A stretch of DNA of 64,000 nt from Scenedesmus sp. ARA3 (taxonomy: Eukaryota > Chlorophyta > Chlorophyceae > Sphaeropleales > Scenedesmaceae), in NCBI GenBank assembly GCA_004335835.1, contig RWJK01000216.1:1-64000 (forward strand). Direction: 5' to 3'. The position numbers and the translations under genes were made by a program. The notes under the pieces were generated by a model. It made no database searches. It was not told the origin of the DNA and saw nothing but the letters and a program-made list of their open reading frames with translations. This document shows positions 34,547 through 45,544 of this stretch, one piece after another. Each line of letters starts with the position of its first letter. The stretch's first letter is position 1.

Positions 34547-37118
34547 ATTCCCATTACTTTTGGTCCTTTGGTGCTCCCATAACGAATGGCTCTCGCTTCC
34601 CAGCTCCCTGAGGTTTTTTTCGTACCGTCCCAGCTCCCTGAGTTGGACGTTGCGCTGCTGCTGAGGCTGCAGAACAGCTCCCTGACCTGTACCTGATTCA
34701 CCAGTGCAAACAATGACCTTACTTTTCATTACATTAGAGTGATTGCTTGTACCTAATTATTGATAACCACAAAAATGGGTCGCTGCTGCTATATGATCAA
34801 TGTAAAACACACTGCAGTATGGCGGAGGCAGACATGACTGCATCAAATCAAACACCCAAGCCTGGCTGAAAAGCGGCTGCAGCAAGGCAGGCAATCGTGT
34901 GATCTGTAATCACCCAGAAAGACAGAAATGTGTTAATGTTGCAGATCACCTACAGTGCTGCAGATCAGCTCACAGCAGTGCATGCGTTGGCCAAGACATG
35001 AACAGAGGACAGCAGCTGCATGCGCTGCACTGGACGCTGAAAGGAGCAACGTCCACTGCTGCAGCAGCTGCTACATTAACATGATGGCTTTCTGGACCCC
35101 AAATGTGGTTGGTTGCATTCAAAAAAAAAGTTTACTCAATCAACAACTTGGATCCAAACTGGATCCAAACTTGGATCACAGATTGACAGGAGCGTGTGCT
35201 AGGCACCAGGCACAGCCGCAGCAACAGCAACATGAAAAGCACTGGTTTTTTAATCCTGTGCCGCGCGCTGCAGTGGGCGGTGCCTATGCACTAGGCGCAA
35301 TGACAGCCAGCTTGCTTTACGTTAGCATGGCCTGCGCTGCTCAACAATCAGTTGCTCATCCACAGCCTTTATGCATCAGCTGCGTGACCAGGAGCCTCCT
35401 CAAGAAAACTAAACAGTGACGCACACAAGCAGTGCATACCGCATATCTGCTCCTGGTGCTGGGTTGCAACAACCATGGGTAAACAAGCACACAGTTTCAT
35501 GTACGCAGCAGCACAGCCGCATCCAACGGTAGCCAGGTATGCCACCAGGCATCCACCCAAAGCAGCAGTAGTACTGCTAATAGTACGCTGCTTGGCCAAA
35601 TTGGCAGTGCATGATGCTATACCACTGCCGTCATGTATGCTGGCAAGCTGCTTTGCTACATGCAGCTACATGCAGCAACATGCAGCTACAGCTGTGTGTC
35701 TCTGCCGGCAAGTCCTCAAGAGCAGGCATTGTTGCCTGATTCATGCGTATGCTTGTGTTAGCGTGATATAAACAGTATTCAGGCACTTGAAAAGCTGCTG
35801 ACATGGTCGGCCGCATCTGCTGTAGTATGCTATGCTGGCTCACGAGTAAATCACGCCACCAGTGCTACCAGTGAAAACTGTCAGCACTGCTAGATGCTCC
35901 TCAAATTGCTTGCGCAATCCCAGCTCATACATGCAAGCAATAATAAAAAGACAATGGCAAATAGCACATGCAGGAGTGTGTTGAATGTGCGAGCTGCTTG
36001 CAAAGAGCCAACGCGCCGCAACAGTGTCAAGACGTGCCTGGTGCAATGCTTGCAGCACTGTGACAACATACTGAACACAGCACACATACCTTATATGGTG
36101 CTGTGCAGCAGGATGGCTATATGGTGCAGGCTTACCCAGCTCTGTACCCAAGCAAAGCTGCTGCCTCATCTGCATTGTAATGCAATGCTGCAAGAGTTAG
36201 CAGCTGTGCTTATGGTGCCGATTGACGTCTGACACTGTCTGCAAGAGCAACATTGCTCCTTGATGTAAACAAATGGCACATATGGTAAATCACTGCTAAA
36301 TCAAAGGTATGCGTATGCATATAAAATGACGCTGCACATGTGATCAAACATTCTACAGTACATAACTGATGTTTTGTTAGCATAATGAGTATGATGATGC
36401 TATGAAAGTGCTTTGAAAACAGGTTGAGGTTGTGCTTGCAGAACTGCACTTTTGGTCGACATGAATACCAACCAAAAAGACAATGCTTCGCAGAAACACC
36501 TGCCAACTTTGTGGCACTACAACAAGCCTTGAGATTTTAAATTTTAAACACACCGCCTGCATGGCAGGATATCAGCTGAGCACATAGCCACTGTGAGGTC
36601 TGCACCCTGAGAGGACCAGTGTGCTTGGCATGACAGCAAAAAGCCACACAAAACACCTCACTGCCCGCACAACACTGGCAGTCACACATAGATACCGTGT
36701 GCATCAATCTGGCAGCAGCTGTGTGCAGCAGCAGCAGCAGCAGCAGCAGCGCCTGCAGGAATGCAGAGCACAGACAGCCGCGCCTCACAACAGCATGCCA
36801 GCAACTTAGGGACCTCTGGTCCAACCCACTAGGCACCAAAATCTCATGGTAACGAATGGCATGACATGACACAAGGTCAAACATGCCCAAAGCAGTGTGT
36901 CCACCAACTGACCCTCACTGGCCCAGCTTTGACCAATTGCTCATCATGTGCTGCCACCCCTTGACACTTCTGCCCAAATCCTCACCAGCCCAGGTGTCAC
37001 ACATGCATGCATAATACAGCTCGGTGCAAGAATTGCTGCTATGTAACGCCAGTAACGCTGTCCAGAGATTCGTTTGGAAGGGGTCGTTTGGTTTGATTAG
37101 CACTGACCTAGCCTGCAG
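34018..37118. other. Spacer between paralogues A and B
   Basis: This 3.1 kb contains the promoter of A and the 3' end of B. It holds a TA dinucleotide run (34520-34547), a doubled CCCAGCTCCCTGAG (about 34600-34643) and a doubled TGGATCCAAAC (about 35149-35170). No coding exon is supported. Confidence 0.55.
34520..34547. repeat. (TA)n microsatellite
   Basis: About 13-14 TA units, uninterrupted, roughly 500 bp upstream of the start of paralogue A. Confidence 0.93.
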
Positions 37119-39342
37119 TCACCACCGCTTGTTGAAGGAGCGGCGGGGGACAGGCGGCAGCAGCGAGGCATGGCCTAGGCTGGGCAGAGTGACGCCTTGC
37201 GCCTTGGCCTCGTTAACAACAGACCTCTGCGGCAGCAGCAGCAGCAGCAAATGCAAATGCAAATGCAGAAGATGGTGCCAGGACCCACATGTAACTATCC
37301 TCTCTCAAAAGCAAAAGCTTGGCAACATGTACAGCAGCAGGCGCATACTATCTGCACATTTCCTGCCATCACTGGGAGTTGTTCACAAGCTGCTCCAAGC
37401 CACAGCTGTGTTATACGTGTATGACATGATTGCAATGAGAGGACAGCGCAAGTACGCTCCAGTGCATATGACACCAGCAATGTAACATTTCCCCAAATTT
37501 TAACACTCACCGGTGCACCGTGTGGGTACAGATCTATCATCTGCTCCTTCAGGCGCATGGCTTCTTCATTCACATAGCCAGCAGCAGCCATCACAACCGA
37601 CCCCAGCTGCCACTGCTGCTGTGGCGGCTGCTGCTGCTGCTGCTGCGCCTGGCTTTCATCTTCCAAAGGCAACAGCGAGCCAACTGCAAGGTGCCCTCTA
37701 AGTGCCAAACGGGCCCTTGCAGCCACACCATCAGGGCTCTGGGACCTGTCAGTTTTGCTGCTGCTGCTGCTGCTGCTGCTGCCGCTGCTGCTGCGGGCAG
37801 AGCTTGGCACAGAGGAATCGGCCGTGCGCGGCGTGCACCTGCTACTGCTGCCACTGCTGTAGCAGCTGCGTGGTGTGTACCTGCTGCTGCTGGGTCGGGA
37901 TGATGTGGAGGTGAGACAGTCTGCAAGAGGGTTGTCATCTGACGTCATGTATTCTGGCCGCTGCAGCAGGCCTGCCAGTAGATCGGCCTGCACGTGGTGA
38001 GCAGCAGCAGCAGCAGTGGATGCAGCAGTTATGAGGCAGCCAACGTCAGCTGTAGAGCAACAACAGTGTAAGCAACCCGGCAATTTATTGCAGCTGTGTG
38101 CGTCATCAGCGCATGCTGATTCATGCATTGCTCTCAAAACCACCTTCTGCCCACACAGTAACAACATGACACACACAAAAGCGCGCTGATGACACATTAG
38201 AAACCAGTAGGATAACATGCCAACTGCTTTGCTTGCTTACCTTGCGCTGCCGCTCCTGTGCCTCTTCTTGTGCACGCCGCTGCTGCACCTGCTGCTCAAA
38301 CTCTGCAGCAGCGGCGTGGCGCTGCCGCTGCTGCTGCATGCACTTCGGCTCAGATGATGTGCTGTATGTCTCTTTTAAGGCTTCATATGGAGGGCTTAGG
38401 ACAGGCAGCAGCAAGCATGAGCACACACACAAAACAACAAGCCGTTTTGCAGCTTCTTCAGGGAGCAAGCGCATGTAGTGCGGTTTGTTGATGTGCATTC
38501 GTTGTTGTACTTGTCAAACTTGTGACTGCGGCAATCCATTAAACCTCGTGCGTGCATGATCGCCACATTGCAGTACCTCATATGTACTGCCAGTCCTCAG
38601 TGAGGAACACACAGAGTCGCAAAAACTACTTGTGGTGTGTGCACATAGTCATGCTCAGTCGGCGGCTGACGTGCTTTGATGTATACAGCAGGTTATGGTG
38701 ATTGCGCAGCGCAGCATTTGTGACTGCAGTGATATGAATGTAAGGTAGTTTGCATGGCTGCATAATCTCGGTATCAATTTGACCAGGGCTGTCAGATGCA
38801 GAGCAGCGTAGTGCCGTCATAGCATTGGTGTCACAGCCGCCGCAACAAGCACGTGTTTTGCAAAGCAGCGCTCACTGTATCATGCGCCGTGTGAACTTGC
38901 TGTCCAGCATCCTTGTTATGGCCCCTGCATAGCAGCAGCAGCAGATGTTGATTGCCCAATGAGAGAGTGTAAGTGAAGCTGGAGGCCAATAACTTGACCT
39001 GTTAAGTCTTGCTCTGCAGCTTTGAAAGCAGCGCAATACCGCTGGGCAGCATCCACAAGCTGCATGCAACCAGCAGCAGACACAGCGTAACGAGAAAACA
39101 CGCAACCAGGTCTGGTATGGAATGGCCTCACCACTCTCTGTGGTGAGAATGTTGGCCTTAGGCAGCTGAAAGCGATCCTGCAGAGAACACGGAACATGCA
39201 GCAGGCTTACGTGAAACAAAATTCGATTCAAGAAAGCAGAGGTGTTTGGCAGCTGTCTGATGTACCCCTTGGACTTGTACAGAATGGAACTGCAGCATCA
39301 CCTTGCATACATGGCTGCTAACATAGGTTGCAAGCGGCTGTA

Positions 39343-39389
<47 letters not shown>

Positions 39390-39639
39390 GCCCCCTCACC
39401 AGCGTAGCATCTCCCCTGAGGGAGCTGACTGGCTCCCATGTCATTGCGTGCAGCTGAGGCTGCGCATGCAGCATGGGTCTAGTGATTCGCTGCGTGTAGT
39501 GTTGCGGGCATTCTCCGATGCTGCTGCCTGCACCCCACAGCATGCTGCCTGAAGAGCAGGAGTGGGTGAAGTAAGAGTTGCTGCTGGGGGCGCAGGTCAC
39601 AACAGTGTCTAGGGAGCTACGTATCGAAGCAGGCTCCAT
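37119..39639 (-). CDS. YPHG-family paralogue B, unknown function
   Basis: Second copy of the unrecognised family. Exons (minus): 39639-39400, 39177-39132, 38723-38645, 38394-38241, 37987-37511, 37226-37119; about 367 aa. Exon 1 ends TWEPVSSLRGDATL. Exon 2, again 46 nt, gives DRFQLPKANILTTESG. Exon 4 (PPYEALKETYS … RHAAAAEFEQQVQQRRAQEE) is the coiled-coil part. Exon 5 has LAGLLQRPEYMTSDDNPLAD, a Ser-rich run with TPRTADSSVPSSARS, ARLALRGHLAVGSLLPLEDE and IDLYPHGAP. Exon 6 has NEAKAQGVTLPSLGHASLL and ends NKRW. Exon 3 is the uncertain one. The best phase-compatible candidate is 79 nt (ending YTSKHVSRRLSM), not the 49 nt of the other three copies, and its donor is less typical. Closest relative in the cluster: A. 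Confidence 0.76.
39344..39388 (+). repeat. (CTG)15 tract
   Basis: Pure CTG run in intron 1 of paralogue B, ten bases after the donor on the sense strand, where it reads CAG. Confidence 0.93.
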
Positions 39640-40206
39640 CGCGCTGGTACTTTAAGAAAGCTTTCGTGCTACGAGAGCGGGCTTTATAGGTGCGTGCAGC
39701 GACGAAAAGTATGAAGCAAGCAGGACAAGTGTAACTAGTGAGCTAGTGCGAATTACAGGTCCAGGCGCTATGCTGATTATCTAATTTTGTTTGTTTCCTG
39801 CCGTTCGTTGCTTTGGAAGACCCTCTTGGAGCGAACGCCTTGTTGGCATGGTACCGCCCGCCAAAACGCTCGCGCCGCGGGCTCGGCGCCAGTACGGGTG
39901 TATCACTGAATGGTCGCGAGTGCCATTGATGATTTTCATTCCTACCCGATTGAGTTTTATGTAACGTTTTTAATTGGTTTTCAGCGTTGCTGAAACTATG
40001 CTGGATATGCTTCACACTGACAATGCATGCCTGGCAGTCTGGCAGAGTTCGCAGAGCCTGACGACAAAAAAGGCACTAAAGCTAGTGTTGTGCGTGGAAT
40101 AAATATCGCCTATCTTCACCATATACGGCTCTTCTGCTTTTGCGTAAGGGGCTTTGCCAAAGCTTTGCCAGCTGTTGCAGCATCATAGTGCGGCCTCGCC
40201 GCGCGG

Positions 40207-40352
40207 CAAGGTGGTTGTTGTGCTTGCAAGTGCTGGCAGCACTTGCAACTGCGCGCAGTGGTTGTCGCGATGAGTGCGCTAAGTACAACCTGCCAGGCAG
40301 CTGCCTGCAGTTGCAAGTGCTGCCAGCACTTGCAAGCACAACAACCACCTTG
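40207..40352. repeat. Perfect 45-bp inverted repeat with 56-bp loop
   Basis: The left arm (40207-40251, CAAGGTGGTTGTTGTGCTTG…) is the exact reverse complement of the right arm (40308-40352). Each arm contains its own near-palindrome GCAAGTGCTGGCAGCACTTGC. Arms this long and exact, without decay, suggest a recent insertion, gene conversion or a functional hairpin. Confidence 0.97.
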
Positions 40353-40831
40353 CACCGTACCTGGAGATTTCACCCATGAAAGCTCATATCTCCTTAAATA
40401 CCGATACAGATCCTACTATTTTCGGCCTACTACACGTCACAGACGGCGGTGTATCCCCTACAGCTTGGGCGCAAACGTTTTGCACAACTTGCTAGTTGAG
40501 TGCTGCAAAACCACAGCCACCATGTTGCACTCATCACTGGTAAACATGGACCAGCAGATACCATTTTGATTGATCTTTGTTTATTCAAGCATCACACGTA
40601 TGAGGTCAGCATCACAGGTAAAGGTTTGGTATGTGTTGCTCGCACACCACAAGGGCAGTTGCGCCAAATCAGCTTCTCCAGATATCAACTATGTTCCAAG
40701 TATACCATGTGAAGGTGCACCTTCACGTATCAATTGGTTAGCATTCAACACCTTCACAACAGGCTGCGCTCGACCATTTAATGCTCAACCACAAACGCAT
40801 GCATTGCAAAACCACCTTAGCATGCTTGCAG

Positions 40832-40859
40832 AATGGCACAGCCATATGGCTGTGCCATT
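40832..40859. repeat. Perfect 28-bp palindrome
   Basis: AATGGCACAGCCAT at 40832-40845 is directly followed by its reverse complement. Allowing one mismatch, the arms extend to about 40828-40863 (GCAG…TTGC). Confidence 0.96.
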
Positions 40860-41732
40860 TTGCTTGTAGATGCGGCTGCCGTACTAACACCATAGCCTAA
40901 CAAAAACATGCGCTTTTGTGTGACGTCACCCTAGTACCTACAAATGAGACTTCCTATTTTGAACTGCTTGCAGCTCAACTCAGCACATTTGGGCCGGCTG
41001 TTTGTTGCGACCAGCTGACATTGCTAAGCGTAAAGCATTGAAGCAGTGATAACCAATAGCTGTGGTGGTAGCCTGAATACAACAAAACTATTTAAGTATG
41101 TGCAAGTTATACAGTAAATACAGTAACAAAATCACGCACCGCACTGCTGTGCAGTGTGTTCAGTAACAGTATCAGTATGAAATGTGCTTAATGATGCAGC
41201 CTGGCCAACCGCAGTATACACAAACATGCATTGCCAAAGACGCGGCCAGTAGGATACAGTGCAGCAGTGCAATGCTGCCTTATTTTTAAAGTCCCGCCCA
41301 TTCAGCCCTTGACTGCATCTGTGCTGTGAGCAAATCCACGCTGTCGACACTCTTGCAGCTTCATCCAAGCCCGCTTGCTGCTCTGCAGCTGTGGCTGCAG
41401 CTGCAGCAGCCACAGCAGCACAGCGCCGCCACACCCCAAAACTCACTGGCGCGGCACATGAACAGCATACATATAAGCAGGTTGCAGTACACGACAGTAC
41501 ATAGGCCTGCTCTGCAGGAGACGATGAAGCTCACTGCATACAAATCAGCACCCACCCAATGCCCTTTAGGAAGGCCCTCACACTCCCCACACTTTGCCCT
41601 GCAGGCACAAACAGCCACACCGCGGTTTATCTTGGGCTCAATTGCCATTTAAATAGTGGCAAAGCCGCTCCGTTTCCGCAGGCCGTGCGCATCTGCCTCA
41701 GGCTGATACACACAATACTTGCGCGCTAAGCA

Positions 41733-41922
41733 GCACATGTACTGCTTCATGTGTACTGCTTCAGGTGTACTGCCTGGAGCGTACTGCCTCAAGTGTACTG
41801 CCTCATGCATTCAGCCCCAAAGGTGTACTGCCACAGAGGTGTACTGCCTCAAGTGTACTGCCTCCAGTGTACTGCCTCACGTGTACTGCCTCAACGTGTA
41901 GTGCCGCATCTGTACTGCCTTG
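41733..41922 (+). repeat. Minisatellite, unit about 14-15 bp (TGTACTGCCTCAAG)
   Basis: About ten imperfect copies of TGTACTGCCTC(A/C)AG. One spacer (ATTCAGCCCCAAAGG) breaks the array. It ends about 7 bp from the stop codon of paralogue C, so it should be transcribed as that gene's 3' UTR. Confidence 0.9.
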
Positions 41923-41928
41923 CAGGCC

Positions 41929-42020
41929 TCAGTGGGTCACGTCAAAGGTGGCCCTGGAAGTGAAACCAAGGCCTGGCAGGGTGATGCCCTGCTGCTGCAG
42001 CTCCCTGCGGGTGCGCTTCT

Positions 42021-42060
<40 letters not shown>

Positions 42061-42861
42061 CAGCAGCAGCAGCAGGTCACACAATGTCACTTAGAACATG
42101 ATCAAAAACGCATCAGCAGTGTGCGTGTAGACATCACCAGGACATTGTCAAGCCTGGCCACTATCGCCCGCGACTACAAATCATACCACCGCAGGGTCAT
42201 CGCCTTGGAACACACATGTCCAATGTATCAGAGCTGCAGTGATCTGATCTGATCAGCCGCTCACCGGTGCACCATGCGGGTAGTCGGCCATGATCTCGCC
42301 CTCCCTGGCATACGCCTGCATGTACGCAGCCTCTGCAGCAGCCATCGCGCCCAACTGCCGCACATTTTCTTCCTCTCCTTCCTGCTGCTCCTCATCCTCA
42401 CTCTCGCTCTCATCTTCCGGCAGCAGCGAGCCGATTGCCAAATGCCCTCGCAGCGCCTTTTGGGCTTTTGCAGCGACCTCGGGGCTGTGTGGGCGCGAGG
42501 CGGGGCGGCTGCCGGCCGGTGAGGGCGGGTTGTGGGAGAGCGTGTCAGCCAGTATGTTGTCGCCTGAGGTGAGGTACTTGGGCAGCCTGTTGAGTGCAGC
42601 GGTCAGGCCGTCAACCTGCACACAAAGACAGAAACAAGATCAGGGGCAGCAGGTGAGCGTGTCAGCCAGTATGTTGTCGTCGGAGGTGAGGTACTTGGGC
42701 AGCCTGTTGAGGGCAGCGGTCAGGCCGTCGGCCTGCAAACAAAAACAAGGGCAGCAGCTCAAGTTGAGACTGGAGTGAGTTGGTGAAAAGGCAACACTGC
42801 AACAGCACCAGCACGCTTGTCATACAACAAGGCAAGCCAGAAAAAGATGTTTTTACATTCT

Positions 42862-42913
<52 letters not shown>

Positions 42914-44320
42914 CACCCTCTTCTTGGCTGCCTCCTCCTCCTCCCTTGCACGCTGCTGCTGCACATGCTGCTGGAACTCTGCTGCAGCAGCGAAGCGCTG
43001 CCCCTTGTGCTGCCCTGCCAGCAGCGCCACCTCAGCCTCGTAGTTCTCCTGAGCCTTGGCCTGCTCAAATGCCGGGCTGCAGCAGCAGATCATCAATGCA
43101 GCAAACAAAGGGGTTACATCAATGTCTGCTTGAATTGATGTCATAATGCTGCAGCAGCAGATTAGCAATGAAGCAAACAGATGGGTTACACCAATGTCTG
43201 TTTGGGTTGATGTCATAATGCCCAGAAGCTGCCAGCGTGTGTTTGTCCATGAGGCGTGGCTGCATTGGAATAAGTAGGCAGATGTGGGGCTCATGCAGTT
43301 TTGGATTTTGGACATAATTGAGCTTGCAACACGCGGCAATGTGGTGTCGATGCTGCACCAGGCACTACAGAAGCCAGAGGCCTCTATGCAGCATGTACAG
43401 GCATCAAATATGTGTTACATTTCAGGTGCTGCATGGCACTGTGTTCAAATCTCACCCCATGATGCGCAGGTGGGGCTTCTTGCTTAGGCCAATGCTGGCA
43501 ACACCTGCAGCAACCGTGCAGGAGCTGTGTAGGTCAGCACACACGCATAAGCAACAAGGGAACTAGGCAGTACAATGAACAGCACAACTTGAGCCCATAC
43601 TGTGACATGCTTGGTATACACAGCTCTGTTTGAGTAGCCACCCAAAGGGACTCAGCATGCTCCCAACAGTGGTGCTTGCAAAAGATGTTCATGGCTGTGG
43701 CTGTGTCAGTGCTGGTGACGTTACTGTACTGCAATCAAGCCCCCAGTTGCATAGGAAGGCAAGCAGCTGGATGAACCTATATAAACGATTCTCTGTTTCT
43801 GGGCTAGTTCATCAACCTCACCTCTGCCATCAACAGCCACACTTGCCTTAGGCATTGTGAACCTGTCCTGCAAGCACAAACCAGCAGAACCACAAACAAG
43901 GTGGGCCATTTGCAGGCACCTCTGCCTTGTTGATTATGGCACGACCTAAATCAAAATGCTCATACTTTCTGTGGTGCTCATGCCAGCGGTCCAGTCGTAA
44001 CACAACCTGCACCCTCCACCTGGGTGCTGCCCCTGCCCTGTGCCACTGCTGCTCCCTCTGCCTGCTGCTGCTGCTGCTGCTGCTGTTGCTGCATCGTATT
44101 GTGCTGCTGTCACATCCCACTTCTACGTCAGTACCTGTGTAGCATCGGCCCTCAGGGAGCTAGTAGGTGCCCACGTCGACTGCTGTGGCTGTCTATCTGC
44201 GTAGAGGTTTCCTTGCCACTGCAGGCACCTTGCCATTGAGGCCGAGGAGGACTGTGTGTAGTAAGTAGGCGAAGCTCCAGCCCCAGAAGACCATGAGCTG
44301 CCAGAAAACGTGTTTTCCAT
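41929..44320 (-). CDS. YPHG-family paralogue C, unknown function
   Basis: Third copy. Exons (minus): 44320-44135, 43867-43822, 43504-43456, 43076-42917, 42615-42265, 42018-41929; 293 aa with all phases closed. Exon 1 ends TWAPTSSLRADATQ. Exon 2: DRFTMPKASVAVDGRG. Exon 3 (49 nt): VASIGLSKKPHLRIMG. Exon 4: PAFEQAKAQENYEAEVALL followed by GQRFAAAAEFQQHVQQQRAR and a Glu/Lys-rich end. Exon 5: VDGLTAALNRLPKYLTSGDN, SRPASRPHSPEVAAKAQK, ALRGHLAIGSLLPEDESESE, an acidic run and MADYPHGAP. Exon 6: KRTRRELQQQGITLPGLG, ending FDVTH. The 5' part of exon 5 is duplicated about 117 bp upstream in the intron. Exon 6 is closest to that of D. Function not known. Confidence 0.82.
42531..42735 (-). repeat. Duplicated first part of paralogue C exon 5
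   Basis: The exon 5 start, coding DGLTAALNRLPKYLTS(G/D)DNI, is present at about 42537-42615 (used) and again at about 42655-42732. The upstream copy has its own CAG acceptor and an Ala/Asp variant. It could act as an alternative exon. The copies differ at only a few bases. Confidence 0.9.
42863..42912 (+). repeat. (AGC)16-17 tract
   Basis: Pure triplet run in intron 4 of paralogue C, directly after the donor (CTG on the sense strand). Confidence 0.92.
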
Positions 44321-45544
44321 TGCGTCGTGCTCGCGGGAATCAGGGCACAGGTGTGCGCGCAGGTAGGTAGAGGAAAGGAAACTCTTGGTTTGAAGCCAGA
44401 AAATATCAAACGTTCATCAAACGATAATGAAATATAAGTCAATCATGTTGTATGCTGTGTACGGTGTACACCTTTCCATGGTGCCCGCCATGTACCGCTC
44501 AACCCGCCAACGTGTCGCCTCGAAGCTCGATGCTCGCATGGACGGACACTGCGATTTACGACCACGTTTATGCTCAGTCCACGGATTAGTATAAGTTTAT
44601 ACGTTTTCGCTGAAAATTCCAACATCTGGATGTGTGCTGTGTGACTGCACTTCACACTGCTGGCGCTGACACGCACATGTGTGCCGGGAGGACAGGAATT
44701 TCACAAAGAAAGTGAAACTTTGATACCATACATGCTATCTAGGCCTTTCTGTCAGGCCGGGCACACCCCGGAGACAGCTGCCCAGAAGACAGCGCCTCAA
44801 TCTGTTTTTTGGCACCGCCGCCTACACCGCCTCTGCAAAAGGTTTCGTGGTGCTGCGACTGCATCTGAGCAACGTGCTGTGGCTCGAACATAACTGCAGC
44901 CTTGGCATAAAGCCTTGAACGTCTTGCTCACAGACCCAACACAGGTGCGACGACATTCCAAACACAGAGAAGGCCAAGCCAGCTCTCAAGGGATCACTGT
45001 ACATCACACCAGTGGTAGTACATGGACAGCAGCACCTGCCTGGTGTATACGTTGAATAGACAAACGAGGATGTCAATCGTTGTCAATCGTAAATCAATCG
45101 TTGCACAGACGTCACGAGGAGGCTCTGCTGGCCTTGCCTGTGCGCCGGACTCAGTCAGACTCAGGGGCAGGCCTGACATTCAAGATGACCCTGCAGCAAT
45201 AGTACTGTACAGCCTGCCCCACAAGATACATGTAGCACACACTGATTGATGGCCGCGCCCTGCTCACCCTTGACATCAGCCCACTCAGGCACGGCTGCAG
45301 CTGATGTGGGCAAACAAGGCATTTCATGCCACAGGATGCAGCCTCTGCAGCAAACCACCTGCTGCTGCTGCTGTAGCTGCCGCTGCTGCTGATTTTTGTG
45401 ACGCTGCTGCTGCTGCTGCCGCACCTCACAATGCACGGCAACTCAGCCGCGTCGATTGAGTTTTACATTATCATGCCAAAAAAACACGGCTGTTTGCCGG
45501 ACTGCTCCGCGGTGTACCAAGCCCAGACACTGCGCAAGCAGTGC
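44321..45544. other. Spacer between paralogues C and D
   Basis: This 1.2 kb holds the promoter of C and the 3' end of D. A short repeat of TCAATCGT lies at about 45067-45100. No coding exon is supported. Confidence 0.55.

Larger units (their letters stand above)
39640..41928. other. Spacer between paralogues B and C
   Basis: This 2.3 kb has no supported exon. It holds a perfect 45-bp inverted repeat (40207-40352), a perfect 28-bp palindrome (40832-40859) and a minisatellite that runs up to the stop codon of C (41733-41922). Confidence 0.6.

Noticed and set aside
40116..40379. Cys-rich frames repeated on both strands
   Set aside because: Explained entirely by the perfect 45-bp inverted repeat read in both directions.
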